From assembly GCF_002127325.2 (NCBI RefSeq), contig NC_035443.2, positions 144,226,073-144,290,072 on the forward strand: a stretch of 64,000 nt of DNA, given 5' to 3'. Below the pieces are notes generated by a model that saw only the letters and a list, made by a program, of their open reading frames with translations, was not told the DNA's origin and made no database searches. This document shows positions 32,016 through 42,691 of the stretch, one piece after another; the first letter of the stretch is position 1, and each line of letters opens with the position of its first letter. The translations under genes and the position numbers were made by a program. The stretch comes from Helianthus annuus (Eukaryota > Streptophyta > Magnoliopsida > Asterales > Asteraceae).

Positions 32016-32560
32016 AATTGTTGGAATTTGTTTTTGGTGTTGAAAAGAAAACAAACACATGTTTTGAAAACATGGGAAACCTCCATTTTTAGGGGAATTT
32101 CAAGGTTTCCCCAAAAAATCACGTAAAAATATTTACCAAAGTTTCCTAATTTTTGTGTGAAATTTCAAGTTGAGAAATGATGATTTCTTCAAGTTAAAAT
32201 TAGTATTAGGTATGTATAATTTTAGGGAAAATATATATATTTAGTGATCACCAAATTTTGTGTTAAGTGTATATTATGTGAATTATATGTAGTAGTGTAT
32301 TAGGAATTTGAAAATACACTAAATACTCCCAAAGAGTATAAATACCAAAATACACATACAAATATAAGCGGATGCCTAAGTATACAAATATACAAAAATC
32401 CTCACAAGAGGAGTATATGGACAAATACAAGAAAATATATTTATACAAATGTATTCCTCAAATATATGGCCTTTCGACAATTTTTGGACATAACTATATA
32501 TATTTGGAAAAATATATAACCATTACCAAGCAATAGAAATTATACAAAAATCGGGTGAAT

Positions 32561-32602
<42 letters not shown>

Positions 32603-33993
32603 AAGCATGACAAAATATATATATATATATATATATTCCACACAAGACTTAAAAATACATTATTTTTAAGAAATATAATTCCGGAAAGTAATAAAAATCA
32701 AAGTATTGATTTTTGGCAAATAATGTAAAATACACAAGTATTTACAAAAAAATACAAGTATACTTTCCTAAGTATACTTGCACAAAAATAATATTGATAA
32801 TATTATTTCACAAGATACTTATATTTATTTTTAGAAAAATAATATATGTAACATATATGGATAAGTTAAAAATAACGTTTATTTTTAACGCTTATTACTT
32901 TGACAAATTCTGCATAAATAAATACATATTTTTGAAAAGTAAAATATATATTTACAAATAAACAATACAAATTCAAGTGCAAAGACACGACGAACGGGTA
33001 AGACCTGACAAACGAGGGCACGACCCTCACAAGAGTTGAACATACAAAGAACCAATACACAAACTAAAGATGGTGACTTGTACTTGTGTGATACAAGTCT
33101 AGTGACTAACGTACAAAGAATAATTATAGGTCACGACGCTTACAAAAACAGCCGGTGAAATTTACGACGTGAGTTACGCAAAACTGTGGGTTCATGTCCC
33201 CCTTTTCTCTTAACACTTTAAGTTTACAATTTTCGGGGGGAAATACATGTCAACTTGGGTATGATTTAGCTAAGGAATGAACTATTAGATCATGTGAGCA
33301 TAGGCTAAAACTGAAGTGCCATTAATCCTTTTAAGGACCACGGAACAAAGGTTAGATCTAATGGGTACGGGCGAGCTCCACTCACGGTCCATGGGTGACC
33401 ACTTAGAGTGCTGTTGTGTCCCAATCGAGGTGATTCGACACTAAAAATCGTCTACTCGGGTTGAGTACTTCCTATATCGTCACATATATTAATGTCCTTG
33501 CAAAATATTACTGATCAACATGTTCATAGACGCTTTACATACCTACTTACAACTAAACTTTCAAATGTTTTTGAGACTCATTTGATGCGCATACACATAA
33601 AACGCATGAACTCGCTCAACTTTTGTTAATTTTTCAACTTACATGTATTTCAGGAAGATAAACGGATCTTGGTACAACATTGTCTACCAGTTTTTGAGTT
33701 TTAAGTCTAGATGTCATCCATGTTTTGGAGGGTTTGGTTTGTATATCCCATCCTTGATGAGATATAGGACGCAAAGCCTCGTGAAGCTTATCTTTTGTTT
33801 AAACAAGTCCTTTGATGGAACTTTAAAACTTATGTTCGGTTGTAATATTAACTTTATACTTGTGTTTGTAATGTTCTAAACTATGTATGGATGAACATCG
33901 TTTAAATTAATGCATGTAGTTGTTTGTTATGATCGAATCCAATGAAAATTGATATAGTCACACACATACGCTTCCGCAAAAGACAGGGTGTGA
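32016..33993 (+). repeat. Element E 5' LTR (left border approximate)
   Basis: Right border set by the primer site at 33,999. The left border is guessed from TGTTGGAATTTG at about 32,016, because no second LTR is available for comparison. It is AT-rich with two TA arrays (32,566-32,597 and 32,615-32,636). Confidence 0.45.
32337..32344 (+). promoter_or_regulatory. TATA box candidate, E LTR
   Basis: GAGTATAAATACC on the plus strand, in the part of the LTR where U3 should end. Confidence 0.45.
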
Positions 33994-33998
33994 TAGGT

Positions 33999-34010
33999 TG
34001 GTATCAGAGC
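33999..34010 (+). promoter_or_regulatory. Primer-binding site, initiator-Met type (element E)
   Basis: TGGTATCAGAGC, complementary to the 3' end of plant initiator tRNA-Met, three bases after GTGTGATA (LTR end). Confidence 0.85.
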
Positions 34011-34320
34011 TTCGATTGTAGCGAACTAGGATTCCATCTCGAGTCTAGACTACAATCACTAGGATTCTCTCACAAAAACATTTTTACAACCAACAAAATA
34101 TTTTTCATTGCATTTATGAAAACGCCAAGATCCATTAAACAAACATTTTTCAAAGGAAAGAAAAACAAGCAAGGACATTAGTTGATGGTATAGTCTATAT
34201 GGGGTAGACTTGCCAAACTAGAAATGACCCACGTAGGAACAACGTGAATACATCTGATATGTTGCCTTTATTTGCCTGTATATACTAAGTAATATTATTA
34301 TTCATTGATATATATATATA

Positions 34321-34846
34321 GGTAAAGGGTACTGTACAAATTCCCTTATCGTACATTACGTACGCTACAATCTCAGCCGTCAGATCATCTCCCCGCAATG
34401 AAAATCGCATGTTGTTTTTTTTAATAATTTCGCATGTGATAAATTTGATGAAATAGCAGGTGTTTTTTTGTAACAATTTCGCATGTGTTAATTCAATTTC
34501 GCATGTGATAATTTTGATGAAATAGAAAGTTTTTTTTTGTAACAATTTCGCATGTGGTAATTCAATTTTGCATGTGATAATTTTGATGAAATAGCAGGTT
34601 GTTTTTTTGTAACAATTTCGCATGTGGTAATTCAATTTCGCATGTGATAATTTTGATGAAATAGCATGTTGGTTTTTGTAACAATTTCGCATGTGGTAAT
34701 TTTGAAGAAATCACATGTTAAAAAACCAACATGTGAAATTGTTACAAAAAAACAACATGCGATTTTCAATGCGGGAAGATGATCTGACGGCTGAGATTGT
34801 AGCGTACGTAATGTACGATAGGCGCATTTGTACGTTAACCAGCCCC
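34321..34846. mobile_element. MITE M3 in (TA)n, leader of element E
   Basis: 526 bp with ~105-bp terminal inverted repeats (shared blocks: TATCGTACATTACGTACGCT, ACAATCTCAGCCGTCAGATC, GAAAATCGCATGTTG), flanked by TA arrays (34,309-34,320 and 34,847-34,866). The interior is about five tandem units of ~62 bp built on TTCGCATGTG-TAATTTTGATGAAATAG. The inverted arms plus the repeat would fold into a long hairpin. It lies between the primer site and the first ORF of E. Confidence 0.88.
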
Positions 34847-34913
34847 TATATATATATATATATATATGCATATATGTGCCCGAATTGTTTTTGACAGGAC
34901 ACCATGTCTTCAT

Positions 34914-36203
34914 CTGAGAGTAGTGGTCTATCGGAGGAGCATGATCCCATGGCTATGTTTCCGACGACGAGATTGCACCAGCTCCTGAGATCTTTACTTC
35001 TGACTTAGAGACCGATCCCAAGCTTATGTCTGATGACGACGACCTTGATGATTTCCAGCCTTTTGCTTTACCCAACTTTGGTGATGACATTCCCTTCGTT
35101 GATGATGTTCTAGCTTTTCCTTTACCTATTCACGATCAGCTCATCATTGGACATCCCGATTGCGAGCATATTGTCGAGCCCATTCCGATCCACGCTGTTC
35201 CCCTTGCTGCCATTCCTGCTGAGGATTGGCCTTTTGTTGTTGACTTGGACAATGATATCGATGTTCCTGTGATTGAGGTAGATCACACTGACGACGACCT
35301 GGGTAATGTTGAGGTATTCGACATTGCCACTTAGACGTAGCATCACCTGTTGTATCTGTCATTGACATTTCTTCTGATTCGGACCCTGATTCTGTTGCCG
35401 ACTCTTTTGAGTCCGTGACCTCTTCAGCCCTTCTAGCTGCTAGACTAGGGGCTTATCCCACTGACGATGATGATGATGTTGTGTCAGTTGCGCCATCCTC
35501 TCCTGTTCACGTTCCTACACCTCCTCATACACCTGATCACCCACTCGCTCCTGTTTCAGCTCCAGTCGATTCACTTCCAGTCGCCCCACTAGGCAGACAG
35601 ACACCACCCGCTACTCTTGTCACTCCTGTCACAGGGTGTACACTTACACCACCCACTACCGATACACGCCAGATTGACCTACCCACTATCTTTCCGCACG
35701 ACATACCCGCTCCCCGTCCTGGGGAGGGTACGTCCAGACAGCCGCCCTGCTTTGACCCCCTAGCACCAGTTGATTTCATGTCTACACCTTACTTCTCCCC
35801 ATTTGAGTCAGATCCATACCATCAGTCACCCAGATTGTTCCCTTCGTACTCTATGCCATTATCCGATCCATACCATCCTTCCCATCACACCGGATACACT
35901 AGAGATGATCTCCTTCTATCGCTCCAGCTTCAGTTTGAGATCCTTTGTCGTAGGGTATATGAGTTAGAGGCAAATGCCAGACGACCTCCACCTTCTGTGT
36001 ATCCCCCACCAGTCATTCCACCACCACCATCATCCCCACCACCAGTGTCTCCATCACCTGCTCATGTTCCTGTTGAGGGTCACGCTGCTCGATTTCTGAC
36101 TGTAGAGCAGCAGGTCAGTTTCTTTATTCATTGAGTTCACGAACTCGAGGAGGAGGTAGCACATCTTCGCAGCTTGATCTTTCCTACTCCTCCAGCACCC
36201 TAG
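34914..36203 (+). pseudogene. Element E N-terminal accessory ORF (acidic, proline-rich)
   Basis: Starts MSSSESSGLSEEHDP. It then needs a frame change near 34,955 and another near 35,335 to follow a continuous acidic protein (SDDEIAPAPEIFTSD, MSDDDDLDDFQPFALPNFGD, then a Pro/Thr/Ser-rich stretch with YPTDDDDD and PPPVIPPPPSSPPP), plus an in-frame TGA near 36,132. It ends VHELEEEVAHLRSL, a short coiled-coil, at TAG 36,203. No enzyme motif. It precedes gag as a separate unit, and element C has a proline-rich, coiled-coil-ending ORF in the same place. Its function is unknown. A TTTTGTTTTGCAG tract follows at 36,206-36,220. Confidence 0.6.
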
Positions 36204-36550
36204 GCCTTTTTGTTTTGCAGGTACCTTTTGACGTGGGTTTGTGACTCCCGACACCCACTTGCATGTGTATATGAAGACCAGGACTGAGCCCAAGACAGTT
36301 GAAGACCTAAGAAGACCAATGTAGAAGAAAATAGTTACTACTTTTGTATTATGGAACTTGTATGACCGAGGCGATGTAACCTCGAGTCCATTTTGTTTTT
36401 TTCTACCAAAAACAATGTATCAAGTTGTCGAACATATATGAAAGCTCAGTGATTGTTTTTCTTTATTATACATTGTTGCTTATGTGTGCATATGTTACTT
36501 ATGTGATTGTTTGGTTGGATGATGTGATGATTATTTATGTTATATGTATA

Positions 36551-36601
<51 letters not shown>

Positions 36602-36660
36602 CATAGACATTTATTTGGTGAATGTTGTCTAACCTACCTGATACTTCTTGCTAGAAGAAA
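36204..36660 (+). other. Spacer between accessory ORF and gag (E)
   Basis: Non-coding, with a (TA)n array at 36,549-36,598. Confidence 0.7.
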
Positions 36661-37980
36661 ATGCTGCCCAGACGTAACACAAACACCAATAGTTTACCAA
36701 GAACTGAGGCTGAACTCAATGAGCGCATATCTCAGGCTATAGCGCAGCATGAAGCCCTCTGCTCTAAACAAAGCGGTGGCACTTCAGGAAACAATCCTCC
36801 AACTGGTAATGTTAAGTCACCCAAGACACATTACAAATCTTTGGATATTTACAAATTGTGCTTTGTCAATGCTCACTCGTGAATTGTTGTTGCATGTGTT
36901 TCAGGCTGCACCTATAAGCAATTCCTAGACTGTAAACCCTTGAACTTTGATGGCACAGGAGGTGCCGTTTCTTTCGTTCAATGGGTTAAAAAGACTAACT
37001 CAATTTTGAGGATGAGTAAATGTTTGCCTGAGCAGAGGGTTACCTACATCTCGGGGTTGTTTATGGATGGTGCACTCTCTTGGTGGAACCTTCAGGTTCA
37101 AACCAAGGGTGAAGCTGCTGCTTACGCGATGAGCTGGGACGAGCTCAAAGAGTTGATGCAAAAGAAATACTGCTCCAGAGCCAAAATCCAGAAGCTTGAA
37201 ACTGAGTTCTGGAACTTGAAAATGGATGGGCCTAAGATTGCTGAGTACATCCAACGCTTTCATGACTTATCTAGGGTTATTCCTTACTAGGTTGAGCCTG
37301 AGTTTAAGAGGATCGAAAGATTCATTTGGGGTCTTGCACCTCAGATCCTGAGCATGGTTACTGCCTCAAAACCTCTGACCATTTCAGAGGCTATTGACTT
37401 GAGTGTCGCGCTCACTAAAGAGGCACTTCGTATGGGAAAATTTTTGAAATCTGAGACAAACAAGAAAGAGACTCACATGGAGTCTTCGAGCGACAACAAA
37501 AGAAAGTTTTCAAACCTGAAGAAAGGCATCCAAGCAAGTTATGACAACTCAAATGCAAACAAACGAAGGGAAGCAAACCCGCCTCATGGCACGAAAGCTT
37601 ATGGAGCCACCAATGAGGCCAGTGGTAAGGGTTATTTGGGGACTAAGCCGAAGTGTGATAGATGCAAGTTCCACCATGAAGGTCGATGCCTGAGGCCTAA
37701 GTGTGACAGATGTGGAAAGGAGGGACACATCAAGGAAACCTGTTGGGCAAGATATCCCAACCGAGGAGGGAATGGTAACTACCACCAAGGTGGTAACAAC
37801 AATCAGGGTGGAAATCACAGCAACAACCAGGGAGGGAATAATAACACAAACAACAATAACAACAACAACCAAGGCGGAAATGGTAATGGTCGAGGCCAAG
37901 GTTGCTTCAACTGTGGTGACATGGGGCACTTTAGAAAGGATTGCCCTAAGGAGAATCAAGCACGAGGAAGACTCTTCACG
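36661..37980 (+). pseudogene. Element E gag
   Basis: Starts MLPRRNTNTNSLPRTEAELN. Capsid-like region: FLDCKPLNFDGTGGAVSF, SGLFMDGALSWWNL, SWDELKELMQKKYCSRA, EYIQRFHDLSRVIPY. Three knuckles follow: CDRCKFHHEGRC, CDRCGKEGHIKETC and CFNCGDMGHFRKDC, separated by an Asn/Gly-rich linker. Gag binds genomic RNA and forms the particle. The frame is interrupted at 36,806-36,904 by an intron-like segment and by TAG at 37,288 (a Leu position in related gag). Everything from 36,905 to the end of RNase H stays in one frame, with stops but no frameshift. Confidence 0.85.
36806..36904 (+). other. Intron-like interruption in element E gag (99 bp)
   Basis: Begins AACTG/GTAATG and ends TGCATGTGTTTCAG/GCTGC, good plant donor and acceptor contexts, AT-rich and with an in-frame TGA at 36,880. 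Removing it puts PPTG directly before CTYKQFLDC in the correct phase; GCTYKQFLDCKP is the usual run in related gag proteins. Element C gag has CTYKYLVSCKP with no interruption. Either a spliceosomal intron or a small insertion that mimics one. Confidence 0.6.
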
Positions 37981-38574
37981 ATTGGAGCTCGTGAAACGTG
38001 CCAGGACCCGAATGTTGTGACGGGTACGTTCCCTATTAACCAACACTATGCATCCATTTTGATTGATATTGGCGCCGACTTAAGCTTTATATCTATAGAA
38101 TTTAATAACCTACTTGGTATAGAAGCAAGTAAGCTAGAGACCCCCTATTCTATAGAGTTAGCAAATGGGAAATTAGTCGAAGTGGACGAAGTTATTAAGG
38201 GTTGCACACTTGAACTTGGAGAGCGGGAATTTTCTATCGATCTTCTGCCAGTTGGTTTACGCAGCTTTGATGTGGTTATCCGAATGGATTGGTTGTCCGA
38301 CAACCAAGCGGAAGTAGTTTGTCATGAGAAGACCATTCGCATCCCGATGCCGAATGGAGAAACACTCGTAGTCCATGGGGAGAAACGTGAGAAGCCCCTA
38401 CGAGTCATTAATTGTATGAAGGCGCAGAAGTGTCTCCGAAAAGGCTGCTTAGCTTTCCTCGCACACGTCATTGACAAGGAGACCCATGAGCCAAAGCTAG
38501 AAGACATTCCTGTTGTGAAGGAATTCCCAGAAGTCTTTCCTGAAGACTTGCCTGGGCTACCTCCACAGCGATAA
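37981..38574 (+). pseudogene. Element E protease region
   Basis: The aspartic protease core reads LIDIGADLSF where D-[ST]-GA is expected, so the catalytic triplet is damaged (a C-to-T change would convert Thr to Ile). Downstream VIRMDWLS has Arg where VIGMDWL is usual, and EFPEVFPEDLPGLPP marks the junction to reverse transcriptase. Terminated by TAA at 38,572, a Gln position in related proteins. Confidence 0.8.
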
Positions 38575-39967
38575 GTGGAGTTTCGGATAGACTTAGTGCC
38601 AGGTGCGGCACCAGTGGCAAAGGCGCCATACCGACTAGCCCCATCAGAGATGCAAGAGCTTTCGACATAACTGCAAGAGTTGCTAGACAAGGGATTTATC
38701 AGGCCATGCTTCTCATCTTGGGGAGCTCCAGTGTTGTTTGTTAAAAAGAAAGATAGCAGTTTCCGTATGTGCATCGACTACAGGGAGTTGAATAAGTTAA
38801 CCATCAAGAATCGGTATCCCTTGCCGAGGATTGATGACTTGTTCAACCAATTGCAAGGTTCGAGCTACTACTCCAAGATTGACTTGAGATCGGGATATCA
38901 TCAATTGAGAATACAAGAAGAAAGCATCCCTAAAACGGCCTTTAGGACTCGCTATGGGCATTACGAGTTCCTTTTCATGCCGTTTGTCTTAACGAACACG
39001 CCGACAGTATTCATGGACCTCATGAATCGGGTTTGTAAACCATATCTAGATAAGTTCGTGATTGTGTTTATTGATGACATCCTTATATAATCGCGAACCA
39101 AAGAGGAACACGGGCAACATCTACGAGCTATCTTGGAACTTTTAAAGAAGGAACAGTTGTATGCGAAACTGTCAAAGTGCGAATTTTAAATTCGCGAGGT
39201 GCAATTCCTAGGTCATGTGGTGAATGAGAATGGAATTCATGTCGACCCTGCCAAGATTGAGGCGATCAAAAACTGGGAAGCCCCAAAGACGCCAACTGAG
39301 ATACGACAATTTTTGGGTTTAGCGGGTTACTACAGGCGATTCATAGAGAACTTTTTAAAGATTGCTCAACCGTTAACAATCTTAACCCAAAAAGATAAGA
39401 GATCTGATTAGGGCGAAGAACAGGAAACAACTTTTCAAAAGTTGAAGGATAAACTTTGTGACGCACCTATCTTGTCTTTACCTGACGGTACTGATGGTTT
39501 CGTGGTTTACTGTGATGCGTCTCGACAAGGTCTTGGTTGCGTGTTGATGCAATGGGACAAAGTCATTGTGTACGGGTCCTGTCAGTTGAAGGTGCATGAG
39601 AAGAACTATACAACGCACGACCTGGAGCTAGGTGCGGTTATATTCGCGTTGAAGATTTGGCGTCACTACTTGTATGGTACTCGTTGCACGATCTTTACAG
39701 ACCATAAGAGTTTGCAACACATTTTCGACTAGAAGGATTTAAACATGAGGCAGCGAAGATGGGTCGAGCTGTTGAATGATTACGACTGTGAGATAAAATA
39801 TCACTCGGGCAAGGCGAGTGTTGTAGAGGACGCCTTGAGCCGCAAGGAGCGTGCAAAACCTGTAATGGTGCGAGCCTTAGAGATGACCATACAAACTGAT
39901 CTCACCATTCGGATTCATGAAGCTCAGCAAGAAGCGCTTAAACCAGATAATCTATGAGCCGAAGCAT
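38575..39967 (+). pseudogene. Element E reverse transcriptase / RNase H, truncated
   Basis: RT motifs in order: [73 protein letters not shown], and catalytic FIDDIL. The connection is [19 protein letters not shown]. The RNase H part has [35 protein letters not shown] and FTDHKSLQH, then DALSRKERA. In-frame stops at 38,668, 39,088, 39,187, 39,409, 39,730 and 39,955 break it into pieces without any indel. The tether to integrase is reached but integrase is missing, because LTR B starts at 39,968. Confidence 0.88.
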
Positions 39968-40845
39968 TGTCACGACCCCCGACCCCATCCTGGCCGGAAT
40001 CGGGTGCCGTGAGCAGCCGAGTGGTACCGGTAATTACTTTTAAAAACATTGCAGCGGAATTTTCATCAGGACCGTGAGTTAGGAAAAATATCAGAGTTTA
40101 GAAACACCGGATTTTATTTAAATAGATGGAATAAATTCCATGTTTTACAAAGGTAGCTTTTAATACGGGATAAACCCAAAAACAATATTTCTTAAGTTGA
40201 TTTAATTAATAAAATAAGCCACTTCTTGAAGTCCTTCAGTGCCGGATCCAATTCTTACTCCAATCTACTGTGATTACCTGAAACGCGTTTTAAAAAGGTT
40301 TTGTCAGCGAGAAATACTGAGTGAGTTCATTCAGGTTTTATACAAAATAGATTTGTTATAATTTACAGTATTAAGAGCGATTACAATGTTTCTGATAGCA
40401 AACCAACTACCCATGGTACTTTGTCACTCGACCCATTGGCCCTCTCATTATCCAATGGTGTCTGTGATTATGGTCATATCACCCATTGGCTGCCCCAATG
40501 GTGAAGATTATCAAGTAATGTATACAAAACCCCACATACCGGCTGTAACTTGGTGATTACAAAGACTTAATCCCTGTAATTATAACGTTGGAAAATAATT
40601 TGGAGTTTTGTAAAATAGTTGATAAAAAGAGAATGACTCACATTATAAGCATGCAGTATTGAATTAACAAGCTTCCTGTTTCAATTTCTTCTGAGAATTA
40701 GCATCTACTTTGATTGTAAGTGTATGGGTAGAGTTTAGTCTACTGATAAGCCTGATAACCTAATTTAAACTATAATGCATACGAAAACTAGGTAATTAAC
40801 TAATACAGCATTTACGATAAACTCACGAGATTAAAACCTTCACGA

Positions 40846-40985
40846 CGAATGACAAAGTGCAATCACTTAAACATCCATCGGATTCACAACGAATGACAAA
40901 GTATTCCCCGAGTTCGGGTGGTACTCAAACATTCTGTCAGAATTACGACTAATGACAAAGGATAACACTTAAACATCCTGTCGGA
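40846..40985. repeat. Three-unit tandem repeat in LTR B
   Basis: Units of about 45-60 bp carrying CGAATGACAAAGT / CTAATGACAAAGG and CTTAAACATCC-TCGGAT. Confidence 0.75.
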
Positions 40986-41138
40986 TAGTTTCAGTCGATC
41001 GGATATTAAGTCGTAGCAGCGATAGAGTTAATACCCGGTATTGTAGCAGCAGCCCGATATCTTAATTTTAAATTTTGAGTGGTGAGAATTCATTTTTGTG
41101 AATTGGTTTCGACACAGACAAACATCTTGTGAACCAAG

Positions 41139-41148
41139 CTATTTATAG
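41139..41148 (-). promoter_or_regulatory. TATA box of LTR B
   Basis: CTATAAATAG on the minus strand. Its upstream side carries the GC-rich palindrome at 41,161. Confidence 0.6.
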
Positions 41149-41160
41149 CTGAAAATTGAC

Positions 41161-41213
41161 CCCCTCGCGTGACGCGAGGGGTCCATAGGGGGCGCCGCGT
41201 GACGCGACGGGCC
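41161..41213. repeat. GC-rich palindromes upstream of TATA in LTR B
   Basis: A perfect palindrome with 9-bp arms CCCCTCGCG around TGA (41,161-41,181), followed by a weaker copy, CGCGTGACGCGACGGG, near 41,196-41,211. Confidence 0.85.
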
Positions 41214-42678
41214 ACGTTTCGTCATAGGCTTGCCACGTGTGTTTGTAGGTTAGCTGAGTCGATGAAAACGATAATTTCAATTTTTGACAGCAAACTATAT
41301 GGATAATCGTCAATAGGGAATACCCCCCTGAGTTTTAGGGGCCCTGATCCTGATTCTGACTGTTCTGAAAATTTTAGGATTTGTACAGAATTACTTGGGT
41401 GTCTCAACTAGGGTTTCCTATTGGGGAAATAAAATAATAAGTATGACTTTTGATGAGAGTTGTTTACAAAATAGAATAATAAATAATAGTTTTGGGTAAA
41501 TCACAAAAAAAAAGAATAAAAGAGAATGGACCCACTTTGTAACTTTAGGGTTTAACTAGAAAGACTCATGGTATAAATTTTGGGTATAACTTCTGAGCTA
41601 TTTAAAAATATATAATGCATTCACGGTAAGTATAGTACCCCTAATTCAACCTTGTCCCGATGTCCCGAGATCGAATCCCAATAACTTAGTCGGGCAGAGC
41701 CCTGACATGAGTTATGGTTTCCAGATCAATCGGAAAGGGTAGCGGTGGTCGGGAGTTAAAACATTTAAAACAGGGCAGAGCTTTATAATGTAAATAATAA
41801 AACAATAAGGATCTATATTATTTCGAGAGAGTGTGTATAGAAAATGGAAAGAAGGCTGAATCCTTTAATTGTTTGTAGAATGTCTATTTTATAGTTGAAC
41901 TTTGAGATAGGTAAAGTCATCTTTAAAAGACACGTATGTACTTTATTATTTACATATGCTTTCTTTTTATTGGATGAAATTTTAGATCTTTATCCAAAAG
42001 ATATGTAAGCATTTCAATAAACTTTCAAAATGGACATGTAGTGGTCATGCATGTATTTCGAACTTGTGTCTGACACATATCTAGTTTTCTAGATTTAAGT
42101 ATATGTGTTATTAGTTTAATTTATTTATTTCTTTATTTACGTAAGTTTATTTATTATTATTATATTTTATTTTGATTCCTGTCTTCGACATACACACATA
42201 TAGTTCAAACAAAAATTAAATTTGTTAGTATTATTTTATTATTTAGATATTAATTTAACTGCTTCACTTATTTGGTGCGTATAACTTGAATATGTCATTC
42301 GAACGAGAATATTTTTGTCTACATTTGGGTCTAAGTTTCATTAAAAACAGAGTAGGTTCAAATATAATGTATTTTTATAATTTAGTTATTAGACGGTTAC
42401 CAAACTCGTCTAGGTAATTCATATTTCTAACATTTGACTTACCCGTAAGCTAACTGTCTAATAATATAAGTTTTTTTTATATACTTTTATTTTATTTAGA
42501 AAGGTCACCCATATACAGGCTAATTAATTAATATAATATTTCAACCAACTATGTAAAATAGTGTTTAAAACTATTTGGTTTGAATAATTTATATTAAAAA
42601 TAAATTAGTTACTAGTTACTAGTGGTTAATAAATTTAACCAAACCTATAATTCTTATATAAAAATAGGAATTTTACAT

Positions 42679-42691
42679 CCTCCCCACCTTG
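42679..42691 (-). promoter_or_regulatory. Polypurine tract of element B
   Basis: Minus strand AAGGTGGGGAGGA directly against TGTAAAAT. The nearby AAATCTCGAGGACGAGATTT is the palindrome-like sequence usually seen just before the PPT in Tekay-type elements. Confidence 0.65.

Larger units (their letters stand above)
32016..39967 (+). mobile_element. Element E: decayed plus-strand chromovirus (Ty3/gypsy)
   Basis: 5' LTR, Met-type primer site, an N-terminal accessory ORF, gag, protease, reverse transcriptase and RNase H in gypsy order, then abrupt loss of homology at 39,967 where LTR B begins. Integrase and the 3' LTR should lie beyond the window on the far side of B and C. The gag sequence (NFDGTGGA, FLDCKP, WDELKELM) and CCHC layout resemble plant Tekay/Del-type chromoviruses. 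The 5' LTR start is approximate. Confidence 0.8.
39968..42678 (-). repeat. LTR of element B (minus-strand gypsy), inserted in E
   Basis: Starts TGTCACGACCCCCGACCCC and ends TTTTACA, followed by a polypurine-type tract, so it is the 3' LTR of a minus-strand element. 2.7 kb. CATTGGC...CCAATGG-type text (40,430-40,510) and the TGTCACGAC start are familiar from gypsy LTRs. The partner LTR and its target duplication lie outside the window. It separates E's RNase H from E's integrase. Confidence 0.75.

Noticed and set aside
35537..35779. Minus-strand frame antisense to the accessory ORF of E
   Set aside because: Low-complexity complement of a Pro/Thr-rich coding strand.
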